Part shown: positions 1 to 5,314 of the stretch, piece by piece
Position numbering within the stretch: position 1 is the stretch's first letter
Layout: every line of letters begins with the position of its first letter
Assembly: GCA_011389605.1 (NCBI GenBank)
Contig: JAABTZ010000251.1
Location: 1 to 5,338 of the forward strand
DNA from: Desulfobacteraceae bacterium
GTDB lineage: Bacteria; Desulfobacterota; Desulfobacteria; Desulfobacterales; Desulfosalsimonadaceae
Length of the DNA stretch: 5,338 bases
Direction: 5' to 3'
Notes under the pieces: model-generated
Databases searched by the model: none
What the model saw: only the letters and a program-made list of their open reading frames with translations
What the model was told of the DNA's origin: nothing
Program-made: the position numbers and the translations under genes

Positions 1-155
1 GGGTTTCCGAGCGGAAATTGAGGCTCCAAAAGGCTCCTGTAGCGAGGAAACTCCTTTTCCGTGCCGCCGATCAGCCAGGGAGCTTAAATTTGATTTTTGC
101 AAAAATTCAGCAGTTGCGGAATAAAGAGCTTTTTACGAGTTTGTCAATAGTGTTT
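1..155. other. Non-coding DNA downstream of pyrK
   Basis: No start codon with a plausible frame for pyrD or any other gene follows pyrK here. Visible structures are a short hairpin TTTCCG-AG-CGGAAA (4-17), a direct repeat GGCTCC-AAAA-GGCTCC near 22-37, and a perfect 14-base palindrome ATTTTTGCAAAAAT (93-106). Together with motif copy 1 this may be part of a repeat element or the pyrK transcript end. Confidence 0.5.
129..147 (+). repeat. Motif copy 1, CTTTTTACGAGTTTGTCAA
   Basis: First copy of the 19-base motif, ending 8 bases beyond the pyrK stop. It differs from the others mainly in the four central bases and in TGTCAA instead of CATCAA. Its CAA end faces the adjacent gene, as in copies 2 and 3. 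An element attached to it would extend toward position 1. Confidence 0.65.
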
Positions 156-968
156 TTATAAAACGGCGGCATCAAATACGGGACCGTCCTTGCATACGTG
201 ACTGTATCCTTGGGTTTTATCCTGTGTTTTTACGGCACAACCCATGCAAACACCCAGGCCGCAGGCCATCAGGGTTTCAATGGAGACCTCGCAGGCAATG
301 TTTTTGGATCGGGCTATTTTGCCAACGGCCGTGAGCATGCCGTGGGGGCCGCATGCATAAATCATTGAGGCCTCTTTATTTTGTGCCCATTTTTCCAGGG
401 GTGCTGTCACCAATCCGTGATAGCCTGCGCTGCCGTCTTCCGTGGCGACGACGGCCCGGGTGCCAAGCTTTTTAAAAAAGTTTTGGCACAAAATGTCGTT
501 TTCCGAGCGCCCGCCAATAAATACACTAACCTGGTCCATGTCAGTACCGGCATCTTTGAGCTGACTTGCTAAAAACACCAGTGGTGCAACCCCGATGCCC
601 CCGGCAACAATGGCCACTGGCTGATGATGATGTTTTACACTAAATCCCCGCCCCAGCGGACCCAGCAGATCCAGCAGGCTGCCTGGACCAGCCTGGCTGA
701 GCCTTTCCGTAAATCCGCCCACAACCCGGTAGAGAATCTCTATTTGGGGCTTTCCGGTTTCAGCTGCAAGGACCTGGTGGATGGAAAAAGGACGCCTTAA
801 AAGGGGTTCTTTTTGATCCGGCATTCTGAGAGTGACAAACTGGCCGGCAGCAGCTTCAAGATAATGGCTGTCGCAGTCTGCTGTGAGCCGGAAATAGCTG
901 TCTGAAATCCTTTCGTTGCCCGCAAGTATTACTGTTTCCCGGGCGGCCTGATTTTGTTTTTTGACCAT
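156..968 (-). CDS. pyrK: Dihydroorotate dehydrogenase electron transfer subunit
   Basis: Iron-sulfur flavoprotein partner of type 1B dihydroorotate dehydrogenase (PyrD), passing electrons from dihydroorotate to NAD+ in de novo pyrimidine synthesis. 270 aa, slightly above the usual 250-265. The ferredoxin-reductase-like fold is evident: FAD-binding RPFSI (59-63), nucleotide-binding GGIGVAPL (123-130) and YACGPHGM (204-211). The C-terminal [2Fe-2S] motif has Cys236, Cys241, Cys244 and Cys259, in the context ACGLGVCMGCAVK followed by VCKDGPVF, which is the PyrK signature and differs from NfnA or hydrogenase gamma subunits. ATG at 966-968 with AGGA 6 nt upstream (and AAGGAG at 11 nt). It is second in a likely operon with pgeF. 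Unusually, no pyrD start follows in the 155 bases that remain. Confidence in the family is high. Confidence 0.94.
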   Translation of the reverse strand: MVKKQNQAARETVILAGNERISDSYFRLTADCDSHYLEAAAGQFVTLRMPDQKEPLLRRPFSIHQVLAAETGKPQIEILYRVVGGFTERLSQAGPGSLLDLLGPLGRGFSVKHHHQPVAIVAGGIGVAPLVFLASQLKDAGTDMDQVSVFIGGRSENDILCQNFFKKLGTRAVVATEDGSAGYHGLVTAPLEKWAQNKEASMIYACGPHGMLTAVGKIARSKNIACEVSIETLMACGLGVCMGCAVKTQDKTQGYSHVCKDGPVFDAAVL

Positions 969-986
969 TTGCGGTCCTGCTCCTTT

Positions 987-1766
987 TTAAACTGGACTTT
1001 TTAAGCCAATGACTGAGTAAAAGCGCCGGGCTGTCTTGTTTTTCCGGTAAGAGAAAAACAGGTGAGGATTGCACAGGGTGCATATATTTGCCGGTTCGAT
1101 GTTTTTGCTTCTCACTCCGGCAGCCTGCAGCTGGTCGGTACTTATCTGCCAGAAGTCAAACCTGTGGCGGCAATCCTTGTATTTCCAGAATTTTTTGGGT
1201 ATTTCAGCTTCAAAATTTACAAACTCAGCACAGCAGGGGCCCAGTGAAGGACCTATGCCTGCTAAAAGATCAGAAGACCTGGTGCCGAATTTTTTTTCCA
1301 TGGTTTTGATGCATTCCCCGATCACATCGGCAACGCTTCCCCTCCAGCCGGCGTGTATATTGGCTGCAACAAGGCGGACCGGATCATGGAGCAGGACTGC
1401 CTGACAGTCCGCGGTTTGGATGACAAGTCCTGTTTCCGGCAGACAAGAGATTACGGCATCGGCTTTAGGCGGTGAGGTCTGGGCGGATACGGCTTGCTGG
1501 GTGCTTTGAATTACGGAAACACTGCTTCCGTGCATCTGGTTGAGAAAAACGAGTCTGGATGCACCCAGGCACCGGGCAGTTTTCCCTGGGTTTATAGTTT
1601 CTGATTCCTTTTTGCTTAACCCCGCCGGCCCGATTTTGATTTCCGGGTCGTTATCATTGCCATGCATGTTTTGCGGGCGTGTAAAAATTGCATGAAATAT
1701 ATCACGGCAGGCTGTCAAGTTGGAAAAACAGGCGTATGTCAGATCATCGTGTTGTTGGAAAAACAT
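987..1766 (-). CDS. pgeF: PgeF/YfiH-family multicopper polyphenol oxidase-like protein
   Basis: Cytoplasmic protein of the YfiH/DUF152 (CNF1-like fold) family, 259 aa, usual length about 240-260. Family members have been described as polyphenol oxidases, as purine nucleoside phosphorylases/adenosine deaminases, and in E. coli as a peptidoglycan editing factor that keeps L-Ser out of the stem peptide. The metal or catalytic triad is visible: His79 in NQMHG (76-80), Cys121 in TADCQAVLL (118-126) and His138 in HAGWRG (138-143). Also typical are IGPSLGPCC (171-179) and the C-terminal CTLCNPHLFFSYR (229-241). The start ATG (1764-1766) has AGGGA 6 nt upstream. pyrK follows after 18 bases, suggesting one transcript. 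There is no signal peptide. The family is clear; which activity matters here is not shown by the sequence. A run of eight A lies in its coding strand near 1290. Confidence 0.93.
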   Translation of the reverse strand: MFFQQHDDLTYACFSNLTACRDIFHAIFTRPQNMHGNDNDPEIKIGPAGLSKKESETINPGKTARCLGASRLVFLNQMHGSSVSVIQSTQQAVSAQTSPPKADAVISCLPETGLVIQTADCQAVLLHDPVRLVAANIHAGWRGSVADVIGECIKTMEKKFGTRSSDLLAGIGPSLGPCCAEFVNFEAEIPKKFWKYKDCRHRFDFWQISTDQLQAAGVRSKNIEPANICTLCNPHLFFSYRKNKTARRFYSVIGLKSPV

Positions 1767-1806
1767 GAAAAATCCCTGGCCATAGCTCGATCATCATCTT
1801 TTCGTA

Positions 1807-1820
1807 CCATATGCATATGG
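1807..1820. promoter_or_regulatory. Perfect 14-base palindrome CCATATGCATATGG
   Basis: A perfect palindrome 41 bases upstream of the pgeF ATG. Its length and position fit an operator for a dimeric helix-turn-helix regulator of the pgeF-pyrK pair. No clear -35/-10 pair is visible around it, so the role is inferred. Confidence 0.35.
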
Positions 1821-1862
1821 GTCACAGCGGTTTGCAGTCACCACAAAAACCTGGTTTTAAAT

Positions 1863-1942
1863 GGCCCTTGCTGAAAGCAGGGTACCCCAGTTAGCAATGC
1901 GCCCAACCGGCTACCGGGTGGCAATCACATGAACCCGGGCCT
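1863..1942. other. GC-rich block with competing hairpins upstream of pgeF
   Basis: Three hairpins can be drawn: CCCT(T)GC with GCAGGG at 1865-1882; 1903-1910 with 1914-1921 (7 of 8 pairs, 3-base loop); and CCGGGT (1914-1919) with ACCCGG (1933-1938). The second and third share bases and exclude each other. GGCCC at 1863-1867 could also pair with GGGCC at 1938-1942. This is 97-176 bases upstream of the pgeF start and may be part of its leader, but I cannot match it to any known riboswitch. GC content is higher than in the flanking AT-rich DNA. Confidence 0.3.
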
Positions 1943-2050
1943 CCTTGCAGCTAATCCCACGCCCATTCCGGCGAATCATAGATCATAGCATATCATACAT
2001 CCCACTGCTGTCTTACGGCATTTAAATAACACGGTTTGTTTACCCTGAGC

Positions 2051-2091
2051 AAACCATTTGTTTTCCTCAAGAAGCGGAAAAAAATGGGTTT
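2051..2091. repeat. AT-rich hairpin with about 15-bp stem
   Basis: Arms 2051-2066 (AAACCATTTGTTTTCC) and 2076-2091 (GGAAAAAAATGGGTTT) pair along nearly their full length, with one mismatch and an offset bulge, around a 9-base loop. A smaller inverted repeat, GGTTTG at 2033-2038 and CAAACC at 2050-2055, overlaps the left arm. Neither strand shows a GC-rich stem followed by a T-run, so I do not call it a terminator. It may be the inner half or another end of the block that includes 2118-2213. Confidence 0.5.
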
Positions 2092-2117
2092 TGCGGTGTG
2101 CAGCGGCATCAAGGCTT

Positions 2118-2177
2118 GCGCAATTGGCAAAGAATGTAGCGTACTTAGCCGTACGTGAAATTCTTCAGAAATCGCGC
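2118..2177. repeat. Long imperfect hairpin, core of a MITE-like block
   Basis: Arms 2118-2144 and 2151-2177 pair at 19 of 27 positions around a 6-base loop TTAGCC. The ends GCGC/GCGC, the middle AAGAAT/ATTCTT and the apex CGTAC/GTACG are the paired segments. The block leads into motif copy 2, and both look like parts of one small non-coding repeated element. From memory, similar sequences recur in Desulfobacterales genomes, but I could not search. No open frame of note runs through it. Confidence 0.55.
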
Positions 2178-2194
2178 GTAACGCAGATATTGGA

Positions 2195-2213
2195 CTTTTT
2201 ACGGTTCCATCAA
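2195..2213 (+). repeat. Motif copy 2, CTTTTTACGGTTCCATCAA
   Basis: The second copy of the 19-base motif, ending 29 bases from the comF stop. It is the right end of a repeat-like block running back to at least 2118. Its end also forms CCATCAA-GG-TTGATGG (2207-2222), a 7-base perfect inverted repeat, so a mirrored start of a second element may follow directly. Confidence 0.75.
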
Positions 2214-2242
2214 GGTTGATGGCATAAAATGTCTTGTTCTTG

Positions 2243-3100
2243 TTACGGGGTCCTTGCCAGGGTCAGGACGCTTACGCCGGCAGCACCCGCTTTGCAAAGC
2301 ACACGGGCGCATTCATTTACCGTGGATCCGGTTGTATAGACGTCATCTACTATTAGCAGGTGCATGCCTTCCACCAGCCTCGGATTTTCCACAATAAAGG
2401 CTCCCCTGATATTTCGGGCCCTTGCTTTTCTGTCCAGTCCGGTCTGGGGCCTTGTGTGTTTATTTCTGGCAAGGAGCTTGTCATTTGCAAAAATTTGCAG
2501 GTTCTGTTGATGCCCGAGCTGTGACTTAATTTGGGGCCATTGGCGGATTATAAGCATGGCCTGGTTGTAGCCGCGGTTTCGCAGCCGCCTGGGGTGAAGG
2601 GGTACGGGCAGCACGGCATCGATTCCGTCTTGTCCAAAGTGCCGGACAAATTCCTGGTAGAGCAGAAGGGCAAAAGGCCTGGCAAGGCATGTGCGGTTTT
2701 TATATTTATAGGAATGAATGAGCTTGAGCACGGTATCTGAATACAAGACAGCGGACCTGGCTTTTAAAAAATGTTGTTTGCCGGCAATGCATTTGCCACA
2801 GAGGTGATTGCTGTCTTTGTCTGTTTTAAATGGCCGGCCGCAGCAGGAGCATAATGGAGGGGAAATGGATGCAATCTCTAAGAGACATTGCCGGCACAAA
2901 ACGCTTTCCAGTAAACAATGAAAAATATTGTTATCGTCTGTGTGGTGCCAATGAACGGAATCTGATGCATTGGATCCTGGCCACGGCATAAACCCGCCGC
3001 AGGCATGGCATGTCTCAGGAAACAGGGTGCCGGACAGGGCCCGGCCTATGCGGGCCCATATACTATCATTCTTGCCGGCAATTGCTGATATTGTCAACAA
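2243..3100 (-). CDS. comF: ComF-family phosphoribosyltransferase-like protein
   Basis: ComF/GntX-type protein: an N-terminal zinc-binding part fused to a type I phosphoribosyltransferase fold. Relatives are needed for DNA uptake in competent bacteria, but many non-competent bacteria carry one and the reaction is not established. Numbering is from the TTG at 3098-3100 (285 aa). Four cysteine pairs are visible: CHAC (31-34), CRQC (69-72), CSCC (84-87) and CGKC (101-104), enough for two zinc sites. PVPLHPRR (165-172) and the PRPP-loop motif LLIVDDVYTTGST (248-260) are typical. The protein is longer than the usual 220-245 aa, mainly from an insert between the first two cysteine pairs. An ATG at 3163 would overlap icd by 98 bases and has no ribosome site. 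The TTG has GGA 7 nt upstream and leaves a 35-base overlap. No ATG or GTG exists between these, so the start is uncertain. Confidence 0.88.
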   Translation of the reverse strand: MLTISAIAGKNDSIWARIGRALSGTLFPETCHACGGFMPWPGSNASDSVHWHHTDDNNIFHCLLESVLCRQCLLEIASISPPLCSCCGRPFKTDKDSNHLCGKCIAGKQHFLKARSAVLYSDTVLKLIHSYKYKNRTCLARPFALLLYQEFVRHFGQDGIDAVLPVPLHPRRLRNRGYNQAMLIIRQWPQIKSQLGHQQNLQIFANDKLLARNKHTRPQTGLDRKARARNIRGAFIVENPRLVEGMHLLIVDDVYTTGSTVNECARVLCKAGAAGVSVLTLARTP

Positions 3101-4304
3101 TGGCTTTTCCAAAATCCGAGCAGCTAAGTGTAGAGCTGTTGTCGATTTGTCTGGCCAGGTCATAGGTTACGAGGCCGCTTTTAACTGTTTTTTCCAGGGA
3201 CTGCCTGATCAGTTCGGCTGCCTTATCCCAGCCCATATAATCGAGCATCATGGCACCTGATAAAATAAGGGAGCTGGGATTGACCTTATCAAGGCCTGCA
3301 TACTTGGGCGCTGTTCCGTGGGTTGCTTCAAACACCGCACATTGGTCCCCGATGTTGGCCCCGGGCGCCATGCCAAGCCCCCCTATCTGGGCGGCCAGGG
3401 CGTCGGAGATATAGTCGCCGTTTAAATTTGGCGTGGCGATTACGCCAAACTCTTCGGGCCTCAGCAGTACCTGCTGGAACAGCATGTCCGCGATTCGATC
3501 CTTGATTACGATCTTTCCTTCAGGCGCTTTTCCGTTGTGCTTTTCGTATACTTCTGATTCCGTTATAGTCAGATCTCCGAACTGTTCCCGGGCTGCCTCG
3601 TATCCCCAGGCGGCAAAAGCGCCTTCGGTAAATTTCATTATATTGCCCTTGTGCATAATGGTAACGCTGGGATACCCATTATCCCGGGCATAGACAATGG
3701 CACTTGCCATCAAACGCTTGGTGTTTTTTGCGCTGATGGGCTTTATCCCTATTCCTGCTCCCTCGGGCAGTGAGGCATCCATTTCATCACGCAGAAAAGC
3801 GGCAAGCTTTTCTGCCTCAGGACTGCCTGCCTGCCATTCAATTCCTGCATACAAGTCTTCCGTGTTTTCCCGGAATATTACCATGTTTATGTTTTCCGGC
3901 CGTTTCATGGGGCTTGGAACTCCGGAGATGTATTTGACTGGTCGCACGCAGGCATAAAGGTCAAGTACCTGCCTGATCGCTACATTTAAACTGCGGATGC
4001 CTTTTCCCACAGGCGTGGTAAGGGGCCCCTTTATTGCAACCACGTGCTGCCTTATTGCTTCAAGGGATTCTTCAGGCAGCCACTTGCCGGTTTTCTCATA
4101 TCCTTTTTCCCCTGCATCCAGTTCCTTCCACTCTATTTTGCGCTCGCCCCTGAATGTGCATTCCACAGCCGAATCCAGTACCAGCCTGGTGGCATGCCAG
4201 ATATCAGGGCCAATCCCGTCGCCTTCGATAAATGGAATAATCACATGATCAGGCACTGACAGTTTTCCGTTTTGATCAATTGTTATGTTTGCCGCTGTTT
4301 TCAT
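3066..4304 (-). CDS. icd: NADP-dependent isocitrate dehydrogenase
   Basis: Converts isocitrate plus NADP+ to 2-oxoglutarate, CO2 and NADPH in the TCA cycle (cytoplasmic homodimer in this family). Numbering is from the ATG at 4304 (412 aa, close to the E. coli enzyme's 416). The substrate loop SLNVAIRQ gives Ser105, Asn107 and Arg111, matching E. coli Ser113, Asn115 and Arg119. Arg121 (CVRPVKY) and Arg145 (VIFREN) complete the isocitrate pocket. The metal/cofactor region has NLNGDY (293-298) and THGTAPKYAG (328-337). Lys334, Tyr335, Tyr381 and Arg385 match the E. coli residues that bind the NADP 2'-phosphate, so NADP rather than NAD is expected. Ser105 is the residue that AceK phosphorylates in enterics; whether that happens here is unknown. 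It has its own promoter candidate, and comF follows with a probable overlap. Confidence 0.96.
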   Translation of the reverse strand: MKTAANITIDQNGKLSVPDHVIIPFIEGDGIGPDIWHATRLVLDSAVECTFRGERKIEWKELDAGEKGYEKTGKWLPEESLEAIRQHVVAIKGPLTTPVGKGIRSLNVAIRQVLDLYACVRPVKYISGVPSPMKRPENINMVIFRENTEDLYAGIEWQAGSPEAEKLAAFLRDEMDASLPEGAGIGIKPISAKNTKRLMASAIVYARDNGYPSVTIMHKGNIMKFTEGAFAAWGYEAAREQFGDLTITESEVYEKHNGKAPEGKIVIKDRIADMLFQQVLLRPEEFGVIATPNLNGDYISDALAAQIGGLGMAPGANIGDQCAVFEATHGTAPKYAGLDKVNPSSLILSGAMMLDYMGWDKAAELIRQSLEKTVKSGLVTYDLARQIDNSSTLSCSDFGKAIVDNISNCRQE

Positions 4305-4314
4305 AAGATACACA

Positions 4315-4319
4315 TCCTT
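4315..4319 (-). promoter_or_regulatory. icd ribosome-binding site (AAGGA)
   Basis: AAGGA on the minus strand lies 10 nt before the ATG at 4302-4304. A GTG at 4311-4313 in the same frame is only 1 nt from it, too close to be used. This supports the ATG as start and a 412-aa product. Confidence 0.6.
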
Positions 4320-4328
4320 GCTGTCAAT

Positions 4329-4334
4329 ATTATA
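4329..4334 (-). promoter_or_regulatory. Probable icd promoter -10 box (TATAAT)
   Basis: The minus strand carries a perfect TATAAT here, 24 bases before the preferred icd ATG, which would give a leader of roughly 15-20 nt. No good -35 hexamer stands 16-18 bases upstream; that position falls in the AT-rich right-facing arm of the inverted repeat at 4347-4363. The promoter may therefore depend on an activator or UP-like AT-rich DNA. Predicted from sequence only. Confidence 0.5.
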
Positions 4335-4346
4335 CCTAAACTGAGC

Positions 4347-4413
4347 GTTTCAGATTTTTAAAAGCAATTAATTTTAAAGGATAACATCAATTTATATTTT
4401 AAAAATCAGAAAC
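4347..4413. repeat. 17-base inverted repeat (16/17) upstream of icd
   Basis: The left arm GTTTCAGATTTTTAAAA (4347-4363) and right arm TTTTAAAAATCAGAAAC (4397-4413) are reverse complements except at one position, with 33 AT-rich bases between. The block sits just upstream of the likely icd -10 box (4329-4334), so the near arm overlaps the expected -35 region. It could be a binding site for a dimeric regulator, an AT-rich cruciform, or the ends of a very small element. The arms are read directly; the role is unknown. Confidence 0.6.
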
Positions 4414-4489
4414 CCTCCGGGATTTCCAATTTCACCGCATCTACTGCCTCAGATGCAGCCTCGCATAGCTGACTATAGCCAGTCTGCAT
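4406..4489 (-). CDS. Possible 27-aa small ORF between rlmB and icd
   Basis: An ATG (4487-4489) opens a 27-codon frame ending in TGA at 4406-4408. The product runs MQTGYSQLCEAASEAVDAVK and continues for seven more residues to a terminal Phe. The composition is protein-like, with an Ala/Glu-rich stretch that could form an amphipathic helix. AAGGA lies just upstream, but only 2 nt separate it from the ATG, which is too close for a good ribosome-binding site. The same frame is open for 11 more codons upstream without a standard start, so this may be the tail of a decayed gene. It overlaps a hairpin (4452-4490) and one arm of an inverted repeat (4397-4413). I do not recognise it, and it may be chance. 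Confidence 0.2.
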   Translation of the reverse strand: MQTGYSQLCEAASEAVDAVKLEIPEGF

Positions 4490-4490
4490 C
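4452..4490. repeat. Nested hairpin, GATGCAG...CTGCATC
   Basis: Perfect 7-base arms GATGCAG (4452-4458) and CTGCATC (4484-4490) enclose a second near-palindrome, CTGACTATAGCCAG (4469-4482), which matches its own reverse complement at 12 of 14 positions. On the transcribed (minus) strand no T-run follows, so it is not a standard intrinsic terminator. It lies 43 bases past the rlmB stop and could mark an RNA 3' end, a protein-binding site or a repeat remnant. Confidence 0.5.
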
Positions 4491-4532
4491 TTCCTTGTAT
4501 CTGCGGCAAACTTGAAAATCGCTCAATTTAGG

Positions 4533-5312
4533 TTATAATCTTTGGTTTTGGTTTGTTGTGCGCCTCTGGCGCATGGCTTCGTAAAGGGCCATGCCGCCTG
4601 CAACCGAGGCGTTCAACGAGTTGATGCGGCCCTGCTGGGGAATTGTGGCCAGAAAATCGCACTGGCGCTGGACCAGGGGGCGTATGCCGGTATCCTCACC
4701 GCCGATTACAAGGGCGCATCGGCCTGTCATGTCGGTTTGATCAACAGGCAGTTTCACACTGTGATCCAGACCGATAAGCCAGAATTTATTTTTTTTTAAT
4801 TCCTTCAAGCAGTTTGCAAGGTTGGTTACAATACATATGCGGGAATGCTCCATGGCGCCTGCCGAAGCCCGGCAGGCCGCCGGAGTGGGGCCGGCGGACC
4901 GGTCCCTGGTGATTATAATGGCAGATACGCCCATGCAAACCGCAGTGCGCACCAGCGCTCCGAAATTTTGAGGATCCATAATGCTGTCAAAAACCAGGAA
5001 AAATGCGTTTTGTTCCGGGCCAGATTCGGAATTGAGCAGTTCAGTCATGGAGATTGCCGGAAGAAGAGACACCCGTGCTGCAATGTCCTGGTGATGTTCA
5101 CTCCTGGTGAGTTTTCTTAGTTCCTCCCTGGATGCCGGTTCAACGGCGATATCCATTTTTCTGGCTTTTTCAGCAATCTTTCCAATCCGTTTGCCCGGGT
5201 TGTCTTCACTGATATAAATTCGTGTAATCCGGCGCCGGCCGGCTTTTATGGCTTCCGCGACAGGATGGATGCCGTAAAGGATTTCGGTTTTGGGAAAATG
5301 ACTTGGTTTCAA
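4533..5312 (-). CDS. rlmB: RlmB/TrmH-family (SpoU) rRNA 2'-O-methyltransferase
   Basis: Predicted SAM-dependent 2'-O-ribose methyltransferase of the SPOUT class, 259 aa. RlmB proteins modify a guanosine in 23S rRNA in the cytoplasm. The N-terminal substrate-binding (L30e-like) part begins with YGIHPVAEAI (residues 13-22). The three SpoU motifs are in order: DPQNFGALVRTA (113-124), LVIGGEDTGI (201-210, Glu206) and IPQQGRINSLNASVA (224-238). The last two form the trefoil knot that binds SAM. Length is close to the usual 245-260. The start is a TTG at 5310-5312 with a GAGAG 8 nt upstream; the frame stays open to the window edge, so an upstream start cannot be excluded, although homologues begin near the YGIH motif. 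The upstream region lies inside a repeat motif (5315-5333). A run of nine A occurs in the coding strand (4789-4797). The family is clear; the exact target (RlmB or another TrmH-like RNA) is inferred. Confidence 0.92.
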   Translation of the reverse strand: MKPSHFPKTEILYGIHPVAEAIKAGRRRITRIYISEDNPGKRIGKIAEKARKMDIAVEPASREELRKLTRSEHHQDIAARVSLLPAISMTELLNSESGPEQNAFFLVFDSIMDPQNFGALVRTAVCMGVSAIIITRDRSAGPTPAACRASAGAMEHSRICIVTNLANCLKELKKNKFWLIGLDHSVKLPVDQTDMTGRCALVIGGEDTGIRPLVQRQCDFLATIPQQGRINSLNASVAGGMALYEAMRQRRTTNQNQRL

Positions 5313-5314
5313 AA

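Larger units (their letters stand above)
1767..2242. other. 476-base intergenic region without a credible gene
   Basis: This gap lies between the comF stop and the pgeF start. From the pgeF side it holds a perfect palindrome (1807-1820), a GC-rich foldable block (1863-1942), a short stretch of ATCATA-type reiterations (about 1975-2000), and a repeat-like block (about 2033-2213) ending in motif copy 2. Minus-strand ATGs near 1950-2010 open frames of only 5-13 codons. It must contain the comF transcript end and probably the pgeF promoter, but no canonical intrinsic terminator or sigma-70 promoter stands out. Confidence 0.7.

Noticed and set aside
142..147. TTGACA on the minus strand just after pyrK as a -35 promoter box for a downstream pyrD
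   Set aside because: It is formed by the end of the repeat motif; no -10 box at proper spacing and no downstream start codon were found.
856..1083. Minus-strand 75-codon frame across the pgeF-pyrK junction
   Set aside because: It overlaps the ends of both well-supported genes in another frame and has no recognisable features.
1062..1874. Plus-strand frames of 61-111 codons opposite and beyond pgeF
   Set aside because: Overlapping antisense frames under a well-supported gene; the translations have no family features and overlap one another in different frames.
1888..1942. Integron attC-like site (GTTAG and GCCCAAC core-like sequences)
   Set aside because: The core-like sequences are short, wrongly arranged and not paired as an attC site requires; no integrase or cassette is present.
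1975..2000. Short ATCATA-type reiteration as a tandem repeat or microsatellite
   Set aside because: Only two clean units plus degenerate neighbours; too short to distinguish from chance in AT-rich DNA.
2051..2222. Intrinsic terminator for the icd-comF transcript
   Set aside because: The hairpins are present but none has a GC-rich stem followed by a T-run on the minus strand.
3323..4259. Several plus-strand open frames of 60-86 codons opposite icd
   Set aside because: They are antisense shadows of a strongly conserved gene, with no ribosome sites or recognisable domains.
4311..4313. GTG as the icd start
   Set aside because: It is only 1 nt from the AAGGA site; the ATG three codons later has workable spacing and fits the homologue length.
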